The notes under the pieces are model-generated. The model was not told the origin of the DNA. It saw nothing but the letters and a program-made list of their open reading frames with translations, and did no database searches. From NCBI GenBank assembly GCA_964497825.1, contig CAZCFA010000077.1:1-12484 (forward strand): a stretch of DNA of 12,484 bases. The letters run 5' to 3'. Source of the DNA: RHKX01 sp964497825 (GTDB lineage: Bacteria; Actinomycetota; Thermoleophilia; Solirubrobacterales; 70-9). Position numbers and translations under genes: made by a program. This document shows, one piece after another, positions 1 through 6,878 of this stretch (position 1 is its first letter; each line of letters opens with the position of its first letter).

Positions 1-2
1 TG

Positions 3-374
3 CGAAGCGGGCGGACGCAGGCGATCCGGACCTGCGCCAAGCACGGCCCGACGGAGTTCCGGCTCGATCGGCGTGGTACATGGCGGTGTTCCCGCTGCGG
101 CGGTGAGCGCGTCTCGAGGCGCCGTCGCAAGGTCAAACGCATCCTCGTCGAGGAGGCCGGGGGCAGCTGCTGCCTATGCGGCTATGACAGGCTGCACGCG
201 GCGCTCCACTTCCATCACCTCGATCCGCGGGCCAAGCGGTTCGCCCTGTCACGCAACGGCTACACGGTCACCCTGGAGAAGGCGCGCGCCGAGGCGGCGA
301 AGTGCGTTCTGCTCTGCGCAAACTGCCACGCTGAGGTCGAAGCGGGCCTGAGGCAGGTGTCACGTCCAGGCTAA
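3..374 (+). CDS. HNH endonuclease domain protein, 5' end outside window
   Basis: The open frame enters from the left edge and ends at TAA 372-374, leaving 123 visible residues. An N-terminal zinc knuckle is seen as C11-x2-H14 and C29-x2-C32, followed by a very basic stretch (RRRRKVKR, 39-46). The HNH/zinc core follows: CCLCGYDR (56-63), HFHHLD (69-74) and C105-x2-C108-H109. The paired CxxC motifs around an HFHH motif are typical of bacterial HNH nucleases, which cut DNA with a single metal ion held by the beta-beta-alpha fold; the target here is unknown. The true start lies upstream, so total length cannot be judged. About 20 of 123 codons end in A or T (roughly 84% GC3), well below the core genes, which suggests later acquisition. 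The next feature is an AT-rich tRNA-Asn on the opposite strand. Family assignment is good; function beyond nuclease is not known. Confidence 0.8.
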   Translation, partial: RSGRTQAIRTCAKHGPTEFRLDRRGTWRCSRCGGERVSRRRRKVKRILVEEAGGSCCLCGYDRLHAALHFHHLDPRAKRFALSRNGYTVTLEKARAEAAKCVLLCANCHAEVEAGLRQVSRPG

Positions 375-401
375 ACGAATATCAAGTGTTTCCTGTAATT
401 A

Positions 402-472
402 CTCCCCGGATTGGACTCGAACCAATACGAATTCATTAACAGTGAATCATGCTGCCATTACATCACCGGGGA
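402..472 (-). tRNA. tRNA-Asn (anticodon GTT)
   Basis: The minus strand folds as a 71-nt cloverleaf. The acceptor stem is TCCCCGG/CCGGGGA with discriminator G. The D stem is ATGT/GCAT with one G-U pair and a loop containing GG. The anticodon stem is ATTCA/TGAAT with loop CTGTTAA (anticodon GTT, complementary to 438-440), and the T arm is ATTGG-TTCGAGT-CCAAT. No CCA is encoded. The D, anticodon and T stems are AT-rich and the gene is only about 48% GC, unlike a usual high-GC actinobacterial tRNA-Asn. Only 17 bp separate its 5' end from the stop of the upstream glycosyltransferase gene, so it may be read through from that gene or from a promoter inside that gene's 3' end. Confidence 0.93.
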
Positions 473-489
473 ATAACGAAATCGAACAC

Positions 490-1710
490 CTAGGCCGATT
501 CCGCCTCGGCATTGTAGAAGCCAGCGGGACCGCCCTCGATCAGCCCCTCGACCGCGTCGGCCGCCCGTCCGGGGCCGCCCGAGGCCCATGGGCTCGCTGC
601 GATCGCCTCCGCCGCCCGCCCGTAGGCCGGATCCGCGAGCACGCTGCGCACCGCCCAGCGCAGCGTCGCTCCGCGCCGCAGCCGCGCCGGCACCGTCAGC
701 CCACAGCCGGCCCAGGCGACGCGGACGGCGTTCTCGGCCATGTCGCCCGCCGAGGGTGAGACGACCAGCGGCCGGCCTGCGGTCAGGGCGCGGGCGACCG
801 TGCCGTGACCGCCGTGGCAGACGACGACCGAGCTCAGCGGCATCAGCTGCGAGTAGTAGAGCCAGCCGACGAGCGTGCCGTTGGCCGGCACGCTGATCGG
901 CTCCGCCGGCAGGTGACCGTTGCTGGTGGCGACGACGCGCACCTGCTCGCCGGCGAGCCCCTCGAAGCAGCGGCGGATCAGGTCGCACTCGGGGTCCTGG
1001 GCGGTCGAGCTGGCGACGAGCACGATCGGATCCTCGCCCGGCGGCAGCCCGATCTCGGGATGCGGCAGCTCGAAGCCGAGCGGCCCGCTCAGCACGACCT
1101 CGGGTGGCCAGCGGCGCGGGAATTCGAGCTGGGGGAGGGTGGCGACGATCACCAGGTCGGGTGAGATCCCGCCGTGGAAGCGGTCCTGCCTGACCAAGCC
1201 GAGCTTCGCCCGCGTCGTGTTCAGCTCGCGCCGCCCCCGCCGCAGCCCGGTCTCGAGCAGCGGCAGCGCCGCGCGCCATGCTCGCCTCCCGAGCGCGGTC
1301 CGCGGCGGGCCCATGCCGATCCCGAAGAACGGCATCGCCGGCTCGTGGACCGGGTACAGGTGCGGCACCAGGGTCGCCCGCCGGACCCCTCGCACGTCGG
1401 CGGCGAGCGCCGGCGCCAGGGTGAGGATGTCGCTGACGACCGCGTGCGGGCGCAGCTCGTCGAGCAGCGGCAGCAGCGCCCGCGCCGCCTCGGCCGCGCC
1501 CGGCCCGGCACCCGGCGGTGGTGGCGGGAAGACGACGTACTCCTCGGCCGCCCGGAAGCGCAGGCCGAGCTGCTCGGCGGCCTCGCGCCACCGCTCCCAG
1601 GTCTCGATCACCACCTCGTGGCCGCGCTCGTGCAGCTCGCGGGCGAGCGCCAGCGCCGGGAACGCGTGCCCGGCGTCACCGAATGCGGCGACGAGCAGCC
1701 GCCGGCTCAT
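490..1710 (-). CDS. Family 1 (UGT/MGT-like) glycosyltransferase
   Basis: A 406-residue protein, the normal length for family 1 GT-B glycosyltransferases. These move a sugar from a nucleotide donor to a small lipophilic acceptor such as a macrolide, sterol, flavonoid or lipid. The N-terminal Rossmann half opens with MSRRLLVAAFGDAGHAFPAL, the usual G-x-G-H acceptor-side loop. The C-terminal half has the donor-binding signature CHGGHGTVARAL (near residues 297-308), followed by AGRPLVVSP and D-MAENA, the conserved D..N pair. No signal peptide or membrane segment is seen, so it should be cytoplasmic. ATG 1710 was chosen because family homology begins there. The frame stays open upstream to 1944, but that extension only translates the 21-bp repeats into APGGCRP-like heptads. 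No clear ribosome site precedes the ATG. The acceptor is unknown and no natural-product cluster is visible around it. Confidence 0.85.
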   Translation of the reverse strand: MSRRLLVAAFGDAGHAFPALALARELHERGHEVVIETWERWREAAEQLGLRFRAAEEYVVFPPPPPGAGPGAAEAARALLPLLDELRPHAVVSDILTLAPALAADVRGVRRATLVPHLYPVHEPAMPFFGIGMGPPRTALGRRAWRAALPLLETGLRRGRRELNTTRAKLGLVRQDRFHGGISPDLVIVATLPQLEFPRRWPPEVVLSGPLGFELPHPEIGLPPGEDPIVLVASSTAQDPECDLIRRCFEGLAGEQVRVVATSNGHLPAEPISVPANGTLVGWLYYSQLMPLSSVVVCHGGHGTVARALTAGRPLVVSPSAGDMAENAVRVAWAGCGLTVPARLRRGATLRWAVRSVLADPAYGRAAEAIAASPWASGGPGRAADAVEGLIEGGPAGFYNAEAESA

Positions 1711-1714
1711 CGCC

Positions 1715-1860
1715 ACGCTCGGGGCGAGGCCGCTGCCGCCCCGCGCGGGGCGACAGCCGCCGGGCGCGGGGCGACAGCCGCCGGGCGCGGGGCGACAGCG
1801 GCCGGGCGCGGAGACGCTACCGCCCGGCGCGAGGCCGCTCCCGCCCGGCGCGGGGCGACT
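1715..1860. repeat. 21-bp GC-rich tandem repeat, about seven copies
   Basis: Seven head-to-tail units of 21 bp fill the gap just upstream of the glycosyltransferase start. The best-preserved units are 1757-1777 and 1778-1798, which are identical and read CCGCCGGGCGCGGGGCGACA plus G. Units 1736-1756 and 1799-1819 are close matches; 1715-1735, 1820-1840 and the 20-bp 1841-1860 are more degenerate. The unit is two DNA helical turns and seven codons long. It could be a slippage-derived minisatellite, a protein-binding array, or a rarely translated N-terminal extension of the minus-strand gene. There are no spacers, so it is not a CRISPR array. Confidence 0.9.
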
Positions 1861-1929
1861 TGACCACGCGATCGGTGGAAAAAACGCCCCGCACCCGGCC
1901 GCCACACCCGCTGCAAGGACGCTGCCGCC

Positions 1930-1945
1930 GGTGCCCGCGGGCACC
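1930..1945. promoter_or_regulatory. Perfect 16-bp palindrome in the divergent gap
   Basis: GGTGCCCG followed directly by CGGGCACC forms a perfect palindrome 35 bp before the plus-strand gene at 1980 and about 220 bp before the glycosyltransferase on the other strand. A perfect 16-bp palindrome between divergent genes could be a dimeric repressor site. GC content is so high here that self-complementary runs are not rare, so the regulatory reading is tentative. Confidence 0.3.
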
Positions 1946-1979
1946 GCCCCGCGCGCCGCGTGGCGCGATCCTCAAGCCG

Positions 1980-2507
1980 ATGCTGCTGCGACGAAGGCCG
2001 CGCAACGCCTGCCAGCGCCTGCGGGCTGCGGTCGAGGCGATGCCCCGTCCCGCCCGCGAGGCGATGCTGCGCGGCATCGACGCCAACACGATCATCGTCG
2101 GCGCCTACACCGACCCCGGCAGCGGCGGTATCTGCCCGATGCTCGCCGCCCATCGCAACGGCGGCCGCACCGACCTCGCCAGCTTCGCCCGCTGCTGGGA
2201 CCGCTACACCGGCGCCCGCCGGCCGCGGGTCGCGACCGAGCGCGAGGTCCGGACGCTGCGCTCGCTGCTCGTCGGCAGCCTCGCCGCCGACGCCGGCGTC
2301 GAGGGCGGCCTCGCCGAGATCGCCGAGCGGATCCGCCGCGACCGCGCCGGCGGTCCGCCCGCGCCGCGGCCCGTGCCGTTGGCGCCGCCCGAGCACGCCG
2401 GGATGCTGGTCCGGATCCGCCGGTTGCTTCCGCGTCGCCGCGCTCAGGTCGCGAACGCCGACGGATCCCCGGGCCGCGCGAAGACCACCTCCGGGATCAG
2501 GCAGTAG
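1980..2507 (+). CDS. Conserved protein of unknown function
   Basis: A 175-residue soluble protein with no signal peptide, membrane segment or known catalytic motif. The central block is the most ordered part: PRPAREAMLRGIDANTIIVG, then GAYTDPGSGGICPMLAAHRNGGRTD, then FARCWDRYTGAR. I recall similar uncharacterised actinobacterial proteins with a VGAY-D-x-GGxCPMLAAHR-x-GGRT core, but no function is established. A second, possibly regulatory, half (75-140) is rich in Arg, Ala and Glu and likely helical. ATG 1980 gives the longest sensible product; ATG 2040 is an in-frame alternative and neither has a clear ribosome site. The last 21 codons lie antisense to the end of the dehydrogenase gene, overlapping by 64 bp, so the extreme C-terminus may be poorly conserved. 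Divergent from the glycosyltransferase. Confidence 0.7.
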   Translation: MLLRRRPRNACQRLRAAVEAMPRPAREAMLRGIDANTIIVGAYTDPGSGGICPMLAAHRNGGRTDLASFARCWDRYTGARRPRVATEREVRTLRSLLVGSLAADAGVEGGLAEIAERIRRDRAGGPPAPRPVPLAPPEHAGMLVRIRRLLPRRRAQVANADGSPGRAKTTSGIRQ

Positions 2508-3178
2508 CGCGAGGTCCGCAGCAGCAGCCGGACCGTCTCCGCCAGATCCTCGGGCTGGATCATCTCCTCCGGCTTGACCTGCCCCTGCACCCACTCGGTC
2601 ATCGGCGTGTCGACGAACGCCGGGCACAGCGCCGTCACCTGGATCCCGTCGCGGCCGACCTCCATCTGCGTCGCCTGGCTGAGCCCGATCACCCCGGCCT
2701 TGGTCGCCGAGTAGACCGCGAGCCAGCCCTGGCCGCCCTTGCCGGCGATCGAGGCCGTGTTGACGATCAGCGCCTTGCCGTGCTCGGCGCCGGCGGCCTT
2801 CAGCATCGGCATCGCCTCGCGCATCGCGATCACGTAGGAGCGCAGGTTGACGTTGATCTGCAGATCGATCTTCTTCGTCTCCTGCTCGGCGACCGCGCCG
2901 CCGACGCCGACGCCGGCGTTGTTGATCAGCACGTCGAGGCGCCCGTGCCGCTCCTCGTGGGCGGCGACCAGCGCCTTCAGCTCGTCCTCGGAGGCGACGT
3001 TGGCGGCGACCGCGGTCGCGTCGATCCCCGCCTCGACGAGCCCGGCCACGGCCTCCTCGAGCTTCTGTGGCCGCCGCGCCGACGCGGTGATCGCGTATCC
3101 GTCCTCGCCGAGGGCGCGGCAGATCGCCAGGCCGATCCCGCTCGATGCGCTGGTCACAAGTGCTGCACGTTCGCTCAC
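2444..3178 (-). CDS. Short-chain dehydrogenase/reductase (SDR)
   Basis: A 244-residue classical SDR, an NAD(P)-dependent oxidoreductase, cytoplasmic and normally tetrameric. The cofactor loop is TSASSGIG (9-16), a variant of the usual TGxxxGIG with Ser in place of the first Gly. R35-R36 after the second strand point to NADP. NNAG lies at 86-89, and the catalytic set is Asn111, Ser143, Tyr156 and Lys160 (YSATK), all present. The CPAFVDTPMT segment after the active site is the usual substrate/cofactor loop. GTG 3178 is chosen because a strong Shine-Dalgarno, GAGGAGAG, sits a few bases upstream (complement of 3182-3189). The frame is open further upstream, but that DNA is the coding strand of the lipoprotein gene in reverse. 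Substrate cannot be predicted. Its 3' end overlaps the convergent gene ending at 2507. Confidence 0.92.
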   Translation of the reverse strand: MSERAALVTSASSGIGLAICRALGEDGYAITASARRPQKLEEAVAGLVEAGIDATAVAANVASEDELKALVAAHEERHGRLDVLINNAGVGVGGAVAEQETKKIDLQINVNLRSYVIAMREAMPMLKAAGAEHGKALIVNTASIAGKGGQGWLAVYSATKAGVIGLSQATQMEVGRDGIQVTALCPAFVDTPMTEWVQGQVKPEEMIQPEDLAETVRLLLRTSRYCLIPEVVFARPGDPSAFAT

Positions 3179-3265
3179 GTTCTCTCCTCGGGTCGGTGGT
3201 CGGCGCGTAACCCTAACCCGGGTCGCCGTCGCCGGTCGATTTAGGCGCCGCTCAGACGCCATCCC

Positions 3266-3271
3266 TAGCAT
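3266..3271 (+). promoter_or_regulatory. Possible -10 element for a leaderless lipoprotein transcript
   Basis: TAGCAT matches the actinobacterial TANNNT -10 pattern and lies nine bases before the GTG start at 3281. The transcript would therefore begin at or within a base or two of the start codon. There is no Shine-Dalgarno site before that GTG, which fits leaderless translation. No good -35 hexamer is visible. Confidence 0.4.
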
Positions 3272-3280
3272 TGACGGTCC

Positions 3281-4270
3281 GTGCAAGGCCTGCGCCGAAA
3301 CGCCCGCGCACTGCTGATCGCTGCCCCGGTGGCGGTTGCGTTGATCGCGACCGGCTGCGGCGGCTCCGACGATTCGACCGCCGCCGCCGCGCCCGATGCC
3401 GCCAGCTTCCCCGACCCCGCCGGCAAGACGCTCGAGCAGATCGCCCAGGAGGGCAAGCAGAGCGACAACGCCGTCGCCCCGACCGGATCGGTGTTCTCGC
3501 CGGGCAAGAACCGCTACGGCTTCGGCGTCTTCAGCGTCAACGGCGACCAGGTCGACGACGCCGACGTCGCGCTCTACATCGCCAAGCTCGGCCAGCCCGC
3601 GAAGGGACCGTTCCCGGCCTCGGTCGCCTCGCTCGCGACCCCCGGCGCCTACGAGTCGGCGACGACGGCCAACGATCCCGACGCCGCCAGCGCCGTCTAC
3701 ACGACCGAGGTCGACTTCCCCGCCAAGGGCAAGTGGCAGATCCTGGCGCTGATCCGCAAGGACGACGGCTCCTACGCCTACTCGGCGGTGCCGCCCGCGG
3801 CGGTCGGCGCCGCCAACGACATTCCCGACGTCGGCGATCCGGTACCGAATATCCACACCCCGACCGCCGACGACGTCGGCGGCGACCTGACCAAGATCGA
3901 TACCCGCAACCCGCCCGACGACATGCACGACGTCGACCTCGCCGACGTCGTCGGCAAGCAGCCGGTCGCGCTGCTGTTCGCGACGCCGGCGCTCTGTCAG
4001 AGCCGCGTCTGCGGCCCCGTCGTCGACATCCTCGAAGAGGTCAAGAACGAGCGCCCCGACGATGCTGCCTACATCCACATGGAGATCTACAACGACAACC
4101 AGCCCGACGCGAGCAAGCCGAACAACAACGCGCGCCCGCAGGTCACCGCGTTCGGGCTGCAGTCGGAGCCGTGGCTGTTCGTGATCGGCTCCGACGGCAA
4201 GGTCTCGACCCGGATCGAGGGCGCGTTCAGCGCCGACGAGCTCAACGCGGCGCTCGACAAGGTCAGCTGA
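3281..4270 (+). CDS. Secreted lipoprotein with thioredoxin-like C-terminal domain
   Basis: A 329-residue protein starting at GTG 3281. Residues 1-26 form a lipoprotein signal: basic RRNAR, a hydrophobic stretch, then IATGC with Cys26 as the lipidated residue. It should be anchored to the outer face of the cytoplasmic membrane. A flexible Asp/Ala-rich linker follows (29-50), then a beta-rich segment (about 60-165) that recalls extracellular Ig-like or copper-associated domains. The C-terminal half (about 205-329) looks like a thioredoxin fold: VALLFATPALCQSRVCGPV puts a C239-x4-C244 pair after the first core strand, and SEPWLFVIGSDGKV supplies the cis-Pro-like strand region. The CX4C spacing differs from CXXC thioredoxins and from CXXXC SCO proteins, so a redox or metal-handling role is inference. 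It is monocistronic and convergent with the next gene. Confidence 0.78.
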   Translation: MQGLRRNARALLIAAPVAVALIATGCGGSDDSTAAAAPDAASFPDPAGKTLEQIAQEGKQSDNAVAPTGSVFSPGKNRYGFGVFSVNGDQVDDADVALYIAKLGQPAKGPFPASVASLATPGAYESATTANDPDAASAVYTTEVDFPAKGKWQILALIRKDDGSYAYSAVPPAAVGAANDIPDVGDPVPNIHTPTADDVGGDLTKIDTRNPPDDMHDVDLADVVGKQPVALLFATPALCQSRVCGPVVDILEEVKNERPDDAAYIHMEIYNDNQPDASKPNNNARPQVTAFGLQSEPWLFVIGSDGKVSTRIEGAFSADELNAALDKVS

Positions 4271-4273
4271 CGC

Positions 4274-4295
4274 CCGCCGCGGCCGGCCGCGGCGG
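4274..4295. terminator. Bidirectional GC hairpin between convergent genes
   Basis: CCGCCGCGGCC at 4274-4284 is followed immediately by its exact reverse complement at 4285-4295, a perfect 22-bp palindrome. It fills almost the whole gap between the lipoprotein stop (4270) and the stop of the zinc protein on the other strand (4296). Position and symmetry suit a terminator shared by both transcripts. There is no T-tract on either side, as is common in high-GC actinobacteria. Confidence 0.65.
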
Positions 4296-4640
4296 CTAGC
4301 GTCGCGGCGCCCGCCGCCCGCGCTTGCCGGCCGGTCGCCGGCCGCGGCGCTCGAGCTTCTCCCGCCCCGCCTCTCGGGCGCTGACGGCCTTCAGCCGGCG
4401 CAGCTCCGGCGCCAGCGTGCGCAGCGCGCAGGAGCGGTGCCAGTGCCGATGCTCGGTCCCGCCGATCCGGTGGATCGTCTGCGCGATCACGTGGTCCTCG
4501 CCGATCTCGACGTCGCCGTGGCAGCCCGGGCACGTGTACTGCTTCTGGCTGATCCCGCGGATCAGCCAGACCTCGTCGCCGCCGCCGTCGTAGCCGAGCA
4601 GGCTCTGGCGCGAGTCGGGGAGGTGGTCGAGGTTCGCCAC
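4296..4640 (-). CDS. Small zinc-binding protein (CPGC...HWHxxC family)
   Basis: A 114-residue protein with a CxxC (Cys37, Cys40: YTCPGC) and a later HRHWHRSC block (His64, His66, His68, Cys71). Together these look like a one-zinc ribbon. Between them lies EDHVIAQ, matching the HVVAWP position of a short actinobacterial family often labelled 'ATP/GTP-binding protein' without experimental basis. The tail from about residue 89 is strongly basic (RRGRRPAGKRGRR-like) and could bind nucleic acid or ribosomes. GTG 4640 is used because the protein then starts just before conserved sequence; the frame is open to 4778 but that part looks non-coding. Upstream, 4641-4800 holds no gene that I can support. 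Role unknown. Confidence 0.72.
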   Translation of the reverse strand: MANLDHLPDSRQSLLGYDGGGDEVWLIRGISQKQYTCPGCHGDVEIGEDHVIAQTIHRIGGTEHRHWHRSCALRTLAPELRRLKAVSAREAGREKLERRGRRPAGKRGRRAPRR

Positions 4641-4800
4641 GGCCTCGATTCTCGCCGATCGCCGGGACGGGCGGGGTGACGGCAGCGCCGCCGGCCGTAC
4701 GATGCGACGCCCTCGGCTGGACGCTTCGCCCTCACCTCGGGCCTGCCGCCGGCCGTCACCGTCACCGCCGCGGCACAACTCCCGGCGCGAGCCTCACCGT

Positions 4801-6378
4801 TCACCAGGAGTCGATCGTGCGCCGCTCGCGGCTCGCCGCCGCCGCAGCCGCCGGAACCGCGGCCGCCAGCGTCGCCGCGATCAGCCGCCGCGAGTCGGCG
4901 GGGTCGATCACGTCGTCGAGCTCGAACAGGGTCGCCGCGTTGAGCGCCTTGGCGTGCTCGTGCAGCGCCGCGGTCATCTCCCGCACCCGCGCCTCGCGCT
5001 GGTCGGGATCGTCGATCGCGTCGAGCTCGCGGCGGGCGCCGAGGCGGACCGCTCCCTCGAGCCCCATCGCGCCGAGCTCGGCGCTCGGCCAGCCGATCGT
5101 CAGCAGCGGCTCGTGCAGCCCGCCGCCGGCCATCGCCTGGGCGCCGAGCCCGTAGGCGCGGCGGAGGATCAGCGCGATCAGCGGCACCCGCAGGTTGGCG
5201 CCGGCGAGGAACAGCCGCGAGCAGTGGCGGACCAGGCCGGTCGCCTCGGCGTCGGGGCCGACCATCATCCCCGGCGTGTCGATCAGCGACAGGATCGGGA
5301 TCCCGAAGCCGTCGCAGAGCTGCATGAAGCGGGCCGCCTTGTCGGCGCCGGCGCTGGTGATCGCGCCGCCGGCGTGCAGCGGGTTGTTGGCGACGATCCC
5401 GATCGCCCGCCCTTCGATCCGCGCCAGCGCGGTGACCAGCTCCGGCGCGAACTGCGCCCGCAGCGCCGTGACCGAGCCGACGTCGGCGATCGAGTCGATC
5501 GCCCGGTGGACGTCGTAGGCGCGCCGGCGGCGCTCAGGGACGACGTCGCGGGCGAGCCCGGGATCGGGCGCCCGGTGGCCGTCGAGCGAGCCCTGGAAGT
5601 AGCCGAGCAGGCGCCGGGCGGCCGCCACCGCCTCGGCCTCGTCGGCGACGCGGACGTCGATCACCCCGTTCGCCGACTGGGTCTCGATCGGCCCGATCTC
5701 GTCGGCCTCGAACTCGCCGAGGCCGCCGCCGGCGATCATCGCCGGCCCGCCCATGCCGAGCGCGATGTCCTCGGTGGCGACGATCAGGTCGGCGCTGCCG
5801 GCGAGCACCGCGTTGCCGGCGAAGCAGCGCCCGGCGACGACCGCGATCCGCGGCGCGATCCCCGACAGCCGTGCCCAGAGCGCGAACGCGCGCGTGTCGA
5901 GCGCCGAGACGACGGCGAAGTCGGTGTCGCCGGGACGGCCGCCGCCGCCCTCGGCGAACAGCACCACCGGCAGCCGCATCCGCTCGATCAGCTCGAACAT
6001 CCGGTCCTTCTTGCGGTGCCCGAGCGCGCCCTGGGTTCCGGCGAGGACCATGTAGTCGTAGGAGAGGACCGCGCAGGCGGCGGCGTCGGCCCCGAACAGC
6101 TCGCCGTTGACGCGGGCGGTGCCGGCGATCAGCCCGTCGGCGGGCGTCCGCTCGAGCAGCTCGGCGAGCTCGCGCCGCCCCCGCTGCGCGGCGATCGCGA
6201 GGCCGCCGTACTCGACGAACGAGCCCTCGTCGACGAGGTCGGCGAGGTTCTCGCGCGCGGTCCGCCGTCCCGCCGCGTGGCGCTTGGCGACCGCCTCGGG
6301 CCGGGCTGCGTCGTCGAGCGCGGCGCGGCGCTCGCGCAGCTCCGCGAGGTCGGGGCGGATCTCCTCGTCGCCGGTCAA
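4801..6378 (-). CDS. Acyl-CoA carboxylase, carboxyltransferase (beta) subunit
   Basis: A 525-residue biotin-dependent carboxyltransferase, which moves CO2 from carboxybiotin to an acyl-CoA in the cytoplasm. It has the two tandem crotonase-like halves of the AccD/PccB family and the usual length of about 510-530. The N-half (about 1-260) contains the AEGGGGRPGD motif, AGRCFAGNAVLAG and GPAMIAGGGLGEF. The C-half (about 290-525) contains GGAITSAGADKAARF, DTPGMMVGPDAEATG and GLGAQAMAGGG. The last two regions line the oxyanion hole and the acyl-CoA/biotin pocket. It starts with TTG at 6376-6378, overlapping the TGA of the acetyltransferase gene as TTGA, a translational-coupling arrangement. No biotin carboxylase or biotin carrier gene lies in the window, so the partner is elsewhere. 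The GGGGRPGD subtype suggests a non-essential accessory carboxylase; the acyl-CoA substrate (acetyl, propionyl, methylcrotonyl or other) cannot be told from motifs alone. Confidence 0.9.
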   Translation of the reverse strand: MTGDEEIRPDLAELRERRAALDDAARPEAVAKRHAAGRRTARENLADLVDEGSFVEYGGLAIAAQRGRRELAELLERTPADGLIAGTARVNGELFGADAAACAVLSYDYMVLAGTQGALGHRKKDRMFELIERMRLPVVLFAEGGGGRPGDTDFAVVSALDTRAFALWARLSGIAPRIAVVAGRCFAGNAVLAGSADLIVATEDIALGMGGPAMIAGGGLGEFEADEIGPIETQSANGVIDVRVADEAEAVAAARRLLGYFQGSLDGHRAPDPGLARDVVPERRRRAYDVHRAIDSIADVGSVTALRAQFAPELVTALARIEGRAIGIVANNPLHAGGAITSAGADKAARFMQLCDGFGIPILSLIDTPGMMVGPDAEATGLVRHCSRLFLAGANLRVPLIALILRRAYGLGAQAMAGGGLHEPLLTIGWPSAELGAMGLEGAVRLGARRELDAIDDPDQREARVREMTAALHEHAKALNAATLFELDDVIDPADSRRLIAATLAAAVPAAAAAASRERRTIDSW

Positions 6379-6848
6379 TCGAGGCTGAGCTCGTAGAACA
6401 GCGCGCGGGAGTTCGCCGGGCCCTCGGTCTCGTTCACGAACCCGAGCGCCTCGTACAGCGCCCGTGCGGCGGTGTCGTCCTCGCCGGTGATGAGCTCGGC
6501 GCCGGCGGCGCCGCGCTCGCGGGCGAGCGCGAGCATCGCCTCGACCAGCGCCCGGCCGACGCCGCGCCCGCGGCTGGCGGGGACGACGTAGAGCTCGTCG
6601 AGGTGACAGAGCGGCCGCTCGCTCCAGATCGTCGGGTTGAAGCCGAACTGCGCGAAGCCGGCCGGCTCTGAGTCCGCCGCCTCGGTGCCGAGCAGGTAGG
6701 ACTTGACGCCGGCCGCGATGAACTCAGCGACCCGCTCGCTCAGCACCTCGACGCCGGGGCTCGGGTCGCCGAACTCGGTGTTGAAGTCGTGCAGCATCCG
6801 CGCCAGCGTGGGGGAGTCGGATGCCGTCGCGTGCCGGGCCGGTGCCAT
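6375..6848 (-). CDS. GNAT-family N-acetyltransferase
   Basis: A 157-residue single-domain GNAT enzyme, which transfers acetyl from acetyl-CoA to an amine. Motif A is complete: LDELYVVPASRGRGVGRALVEAML, with R93-G-R-G96-V-G98 forming the pyrophosphate-binding loop. Motif B is seen as ARALYEALGFVNE, with the usual Tyr near residue 136. The N-terminal part (HDFNTEF, about 20-26) is the variable substrate-side helix. ATG 6848 is preferred; an in-frame TTG at 6863 is possible, and neither has a clear ribosome site. Its stop codon overlaps the TTG start of the carboxylase gene (TTGA), so the two are probably translated together. It follows csoR by 30 bp. The acceptor is unknown: it could be a small amine, an antibiotic or a protein lysine. 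Confidence 0.85.
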   Translation of the reverse strand: MAPARHATASDSPTLARMLHDFNTEFGDPSPGVEVLSERVAEFIAAGVKSYLLGTEAADSEPAGFAQFGFNPTIWSERPLCHLDELYVVPASRGRGVGRALVEAMLALARERGAAGAELITGEDDTAARALYEALGFVNETEGPANSRALFYELSLD

Positions 6849-6878
6849 CGGCCGCCCAGTCAAGCAAGTCGTGGCCGG

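Noticed and set aside
1715..1860. CRISPR array
   Set aside because: The 21-bp units are head to tail with no spacers, and no cas gene is nearby.
1860..1888. Promoter with TTGACC as -35 box
   Set aside because: At 16-18 bp spacing there is no TANNNT-like -10 element, so I could not support it.
1711..1944. N-terminal extension of the glycosyltransferase through the 21-bp repeats
   Set aside because: The extension is low-complexity Pro/Gly/Ala sequence derived from the repeats. Family similarity starts at the ATG at 1710, and glycosyltransferases of this class have no such leader.
3208..3219. Telomere-like TAACCCTAACCC
   Set aside because: Only two units in a short divergent gap; chance is the simplest explanation, and there is no sign of a replicon end.
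920..3244. Very long plus-strand open frame opposite the glycosyltransferase and dehydrogenase
   Set aside because: It is a shadow frame caused by high GC. It crosses tandem repeats and two better-supported genes on the other strand, and its translation has no domain.
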